This document shows, in pieces, positions 15,001-17,127 of a stretch of DNA of 17,127 nucleotides. The translations under genes were made by a program, and so were the position numbers. Positions within the stretch are counted from its first letter, which is position 1, and every line of letters starts with the position of its first letter. Origin of the DNA: JAMHZE01 sp964424715 (GTDB taxonomy: Bacteria > Pseudomonadota > Alphaproteobacteria > Rickettsiales > UBA8987); contig CAYRJW010000029.1 of assembly GCA_964424715.1 (NCBI GenBank), positions 1 through 17,127 of the forward strand, in the 5' to 3' direction. The notes below the pieces were generated by a model that searched no databases, was not told where the DNA came from, and was given only the letters and a program-made list of their open reading frames with translations.

Positions 15001-17127
15001 CAATAAGCTGGCATCTATAACAGTAGCTGATGGCGCGAGCGTAACAACAAATACTACTATTAACGCCACCGCATTAACCATTGGTGGCGGTACAAGCGGT
15101 GTGGTTTATATAAATCACGGCACAATAACTAGCGCTATAACAATGGCAGCGGGATCTAATCTTACCTTAAGTAATGGAGATTCCTTTGTAGTAGGCAATA
15201 TAACCGCCGGTGCCGGTAGGGCGGTTATTGATAGTCGCAGTACTTCAAAGATCACTGGTAATATCAATCTTGGTACTAACTCAACCTCCGTTATTAGTCT
15301 TTCTGGAACAAGTTCCATTATCGGTGATGTTACACTGGGCCATGCCAGCCAGACCATAACTTTTGCTGGCGGTACCGGTTTAACGGGTAAGATCGATGGT
15401 GCCTCTGCAGGACAAGGCTTCCTGGTGCTTGATGGCAGCTTTAACTCTGATGCTGATATAGGTTCCGGTTTTGCATTGTCCGGCGGCAGAATAAGCAGTG
15501 GTACCCTTGACCTTGCGACCAATGATAATTTCTTTGCCATCACAGGTAATTTCCGCCTGTCAAGTGGAACAGTGGTTAATGTCGGTACAGGCACGTTCAA
15601 TGTTGGTGATGTATATGGTAATGCTGCAGGCGATGGCACATTGAACTTCACTGAAAGCAATTCCCTAGGCGGCACTATCGGTGCCACCGGCAGGCTTGGA
15701 ACGGTCACTGTATCCAGCGGTGCAACCCTCACCGGCGGTGCTAATACAATAAAAACTGATGACCTTACATTATCCGGCACAGCCGTGATGACGAGTTCTG
15801 GGGCGCTGACCATTACTGACGACCTCACCATCGGCACTGGCTCAATGACACTTGGTGCCGGTAAACTTACCGTAACCGATGATATAGTTCTTGGCTCCGG
15901 TACATTAACGGTTGGAGCGGGTGGAATGGCCGCGCAGAACACCACAATAGATGGCGGTATATTAAATCTCGGCGGCGCATACACCGGCACGATAGATGGC
16001 TTGAACGCCACCGAAGGCACGGTGAATTTCACCGCAACGCAGACCATCGGCGGCGTAATAGGCGGAACCAACAAGGTCGCAGCGGTAACGATAGCTGATG
16101 GAGGAATTACAGTAGGGTTTAATAGTAATGTTTCTGCAACAACAACAACGGTTGGTGATTCAGATCTTACTGTATCTGGCGCTACCTTGACCAGTGCTGT
16201 CACTATGTCTGCGGGTAGCTTTATTGATGTCATTGCTTCAGGTGCTCTCGTGGGTAATGTAACGGCTGGTGCAGGTGAGGCTGATCTCAGGGTGCGTAGT
16301 TCTTCAACACTTACCGGTAATATCGATATAGGTAGTAACTCGGCCTCCAGCATTAATGTGCAGAGCAGCGGTGTCATCAATGGTAATATCACAATGGGCC
16401 ATGCCAGCCAAACCATGACATTTGCTACTGGCGGTACTGTGAACGGCACGATCGATGGCACAGGCCAGATACTTGTGAATACTAATGTTGTTTCCAATGG
16501 TAATATCGGCGCAACTTCCGCTATTGATTCCGTAACAATTTATGATGGATATACCTTTAACCTTGCAACTAATAATAACAGTATCAAGGCCAGCAGTCAC
16601 ATAGCGCTGGTCGGTTCCGCTTCCGTATTAACGATAGGAACCGGCTCGATGACCGGTACCGGTGACATACTTGGCCCTGGTATATTGAACCTCACAGCAA
16701 CAAACTCACTCGGCGGCACGATAGGTTCTGGCAGCGCACTTGGTGAAGTAAATATATCAAGCGGTGCAACGATAACCGGTGGTTCCAATATAATTAAAAC
16801 TGCTGATCTGACATTAAGCGGCACAGCTGTATTAACAAGCTCTGCGGCGATAACAATTTCCGATGACCTGACCATTGGCAGTGGTTCGATGACCACCGGT
16901 GCAGGTGCATTAGCAGTTACGGATGATATAGTTCTCGGTGCCGGTACATTAACGGTCGGCGCAGGCGGAATGACGGCGCAGAACACGACGATCGCGTCGG
17001 GTGGTACACTTAATCTAGGTGGCACATTCACCGGCACTATTGATAGTTTGGCGGCGGATGGCAACGGCACAGTTAACTTCACTACCGATGCAGCGTTAGG
17101 CGGAACAATAGGCGCAACATTTGATGT
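12020..17127 (+). CDS. Giant secreted repeat adhesin, autotransporter-like, N-terminal 1,702 codons (3' end outside window)
   Basis: I read this frame through to the window edge without a stop. ATG 12020 is followed by a 56-residue polar, basic N-region, then a hydrophobic core (NLLLRSAAALSVISFSVGASA, residues 57-77) with an Ala-x-Ala signal peptidase site before T78. Such extended signal sequences are typical of very large autotransporters, though the usual ESPR motif is not apparent. The start has no good Shine-Dalgarno sequence; ATG 12059 (residue 14) is an alternative. The mature part is Gly/Thr/Ala/Ser/Asn-rich with short alternating beta-strands (a parallel beta-helix pattern). From ~13490 it is built of repeats with ITVTDDLTIGTGSM, LNLGG, GTIDG and NFT-x-LGG-x-IG motifs. 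No cysteine is seen after residue 21. A C-terminal beta-barrel would lie beyond the window, so the autotransporter (type Va) call is inferred. Confidence 0.88.
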   Translation, partial: MKSVSKRDGNILKMVKNAGGCEVFGEGQSYTKQEKLSKRPSKNNVIAPKTKNKFSSNLLLRSAAALSVISFSVGASATTVSVTGDEPATQTFADNGDTIEVTGAGDLFVTGASAITANGKTGIIITNTPTDTVNDGIRNTGEFNTIDVSGAATIGTFTNTGLISGDAVTSGLATIFVGGAADTFTITNNAAGKITNVGTGGDVIVIDGTNGNQTATITNAGSITGTNDSGTIGIGLTDGNGGSVLNVNNSGTINVGASGTAINITGTNTGTIGLTAGTVTGKITAGTGAVTLNMSGSSSVAGNVDLGTSTSSVLSMSGTSSITGDLKLSASNGSTIISGTASINGKIDGSSAGAGRINLTGTFVTNGDIGSNAQLGSIWLAANNSSLDLATNNDDITAGQLLFNNAGTQTITFGTGLINLASGIRDLNPGSDSIVNFNGTNNVANAQVGNSGAVGTVNVANGVTITDTAGSGWSMSDLNLNGSGSFTRTGNAYGVYISDDLTIGSGTLTTTSGSDTGGINVGDDLVLGSGTINIGSGYGSGLFVTDDITIGAGGSIISVATNSTGAVTFQADTVAIGAGGTVSIASGGMTMNSTTLASGATVNLGGAFTGTFDSLAADGNGTINFTADAALGGNIGATFDVATVALTTGTDVTNAGNKTINTSDLTLAGTATFNAGAAVITVTDDLTIGTGSMTTGAGALNVTDDINVGFGTLTIGSGGMTAQNTILSSSILNLGGSYSGTIDGIGTYSGVVNFTADAALGGNIGTTFSVNNTTLTTGTDITNAGNYNVNVLDLTLTGTATFNAGNGAVSSHSGLAIGTGTFTAGSGALMVRNGITLDGGTISIGSGGLTSETANSTIDGLNAVEGILNFTGDQALGSTIGGTFKLAEVNLTTGTDVTNAGNKTIGTTDMTLAGTSTFNAGAAVITVTDDLAIGTGTFTTGAGKLTVTDKITLDGGTINIGSGGFGGSIDGLDGVEGTLNFTATQTVNSNIGVTNKLASITVADGASVTTNTTINATALTIGGGTSGVVYINHGTITSAITMAAGSNLTLSNGDSFVVGNITAGAGRAVIDSRSTSKITGNINLGTNSTSVISLSGTSSIIGDVTLGHASQTITFAGGTGLTGKIDGASAGQGFLVLDGSFNSDADIGSGFALSGGRISSGTLDLATNDNFFAITGNFRLSSGTVVNVGTGTFNVGDVYGNAAGDGTLNFTESNSLGGTIGATGRLGTVTVSSGATLTGGANTIKTDDLTLSGTAVMTSSGALTITDDLTIGTGSMTLGAGKLTVTDDIVLGSGTLTVGAGGMAAQNTTIDGGILNLGGAYTGTIDGLNATEGTVNFTATQTIGGVIGGTNKVAAVTIADGGITVGFNSNVSATTTTVGDSDLTVSGATLTSAVTMSAGSFIDVIASGALVGNVTAGAGEADLRVRSSSTLTGNIDIGSNSASSINVQSSGVINGNITMGHASQTMTFATGGTVNGTIDGTGQILVNTNVVSNGNIGATSAIDSVTIYDGYTFNLATNNNSIKASSHIALVGSASVLTIGTGSMTGTGDILGPGILNLTATNSLGGTIGSGSALGEVNISSGATITGGSNIIKTADLTLSGTAVLTSSAAITISDDLTIGSGSMTTGAGALAVTDDIVLGAGTLTVGAGGMTAQNTTIASGGTLNLGGTFTGTIDSLAADGNGTVNFTTDAALGGTIGATFD
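12866..16579 (+). repeat. Class B repeats in the giant adhesin, three dispersed copies of ~320-333 bp
   Basis: Copies lie at about 12866-13198, 15200-15529 and 16259-16579. Each opens with xITAGAG or VTAGAG, continues TGNIDLGxNSxS, SGTSSIxGDxTLG, GKIDG-x-SAG, an NG/DxDIGS motif, and closes with (L)DLATNxN. Copies 2 and 3 share the exact phrase LGHASQT / MGHASQT. The copies are separated by class A units rather than tandem, which builds a higher-order pattern. Confidence 0.8.
13490..17127 (+). repeat. Class A repeats in the giant adhesin, ~330-395 bp units (eight anchors)
   Basis: The anchor N-F/L-T-x4-L-G-G/S-x-I-G starts at 13889, 14276, 14624, 14957, 15644, 16025, 16688 and 17075. Between anchors each unit carries TxGTDVTNAGNxTI or SSGATxTGGxNxIKT, then DLTLSGTA, then TDDLTIGTGSM, T-x-GAGxLxVTDDI, GSGTLTxGxGGM, and LNLGGxxxGTIDG. 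Adjacent units differ at many third positions and in length, so most duplications are old. The 17075 copy closely resembles the 13889 copy, hinting that the pattern restarts beyond the window. Confidence 0.85.
15200..17127 (+). repeat. Higher-order ~1.05 kb super-repeat (B-A-A) in the giant adhesin
   Basis: Starts of class B copies 2 and 3 are 1,059 bp apart, and the two following class A anchors are offset by 1,044 bp (15644 to 16688) and 1,050 bp (16025 to 17075). The whole order class B, class A, class A therefore repeats as one block. The second block is cut by the window end. Confidence 0.75.

Noticed and set aside
12106..17082. A series of long minus-strand open frames (12106-13197, 13630-14241, 14638-15081, 15115-16497, 16597-17082) that could suggest large antisense genes
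   Set aside because: They are rich in Val/Pro/Ala/Ser and follow the repeat pattern of the plus-strand adhesin in reverse; the plus frame 12020-17127 is continuous with a signal peptide. Biased codon use of the repeats simply leaves few stops on the other strand.

Overview
The window (17,127 bp) most likely comes from an alphaproteobacterium with moderately AT-rich DNA. The best taxonomic pointer is a promoter type found three times: two TTAA half-sites 7 bp apart (the consensus of the cell-cycle regulator CtrA, which is essentially alphaproteobacterial) placed at an identical distance from an extended TGnTATAAT -10 box. Large repetitive surface proteins at both ends suggest a Gram-negative envelope. 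No rRNA, tRNA, CRISPR array, integrase or transposase is visible. All intact genes lie on the + strand.

Layout. (1) 2-2842 is the 3' part of a large filamentous-haemagglutinin-like adhesin, with nine MBG (YGX-type) repeats and a C-terminal tail holding its only two cysteines; a strong hairpin and a rho-independent terminator follow. (2) 3111-3920 is a CtrA-type promoter and two small genes (141 and 96 aa) of unknown function. (3) 4018-8877 is a second CtrA-type promoter driving a tight two-gene operon of 936- and 655-aa proteins, neither recognised. (4) 8918-11152 is a third CtrA-type promoter and a 724-aa protein with a Gly/Tyr/Asn-rich N-terminus, an internal duplication, a long hydrophobic Gly/Ala-rich segment and a peptidoglycan-binding-like C-terminal motif. 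(5) 11153-12019 is gene-poor and carries decayed minus-strand coding sequence, including the frameshifted and truncated start of an APC-family amino acid permease, plus several inverted repeats. (6) 12020 to the window end is the N-terminal 1,702 codons of a giant autotransporter-like or other secreted adhesin. It has a long basic N-region, a signal sequence and two interleaved repeat families that build a ~1.05 kb super-repeat.

How the genes may work together. The three CtrA-type promoters share a 33-bp architecture base for base in spacing, so the five genes they drive are likely one cell-cycle-timed regulon. The three large proteins of that regulon (2,315 residues together) contain no cysteine that I can find and no obvious Sec signal peptide, but each has a hydrophobic Gly-rich segment. 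Those traits fit proteins exported by a signal-peptide-independent route or assembled at the envelope. I could not assign any of the five to a known family, so this block (3111-11152), flanked by two giant adhesins, is the candidate for an undescribed system. Its function is inference only.
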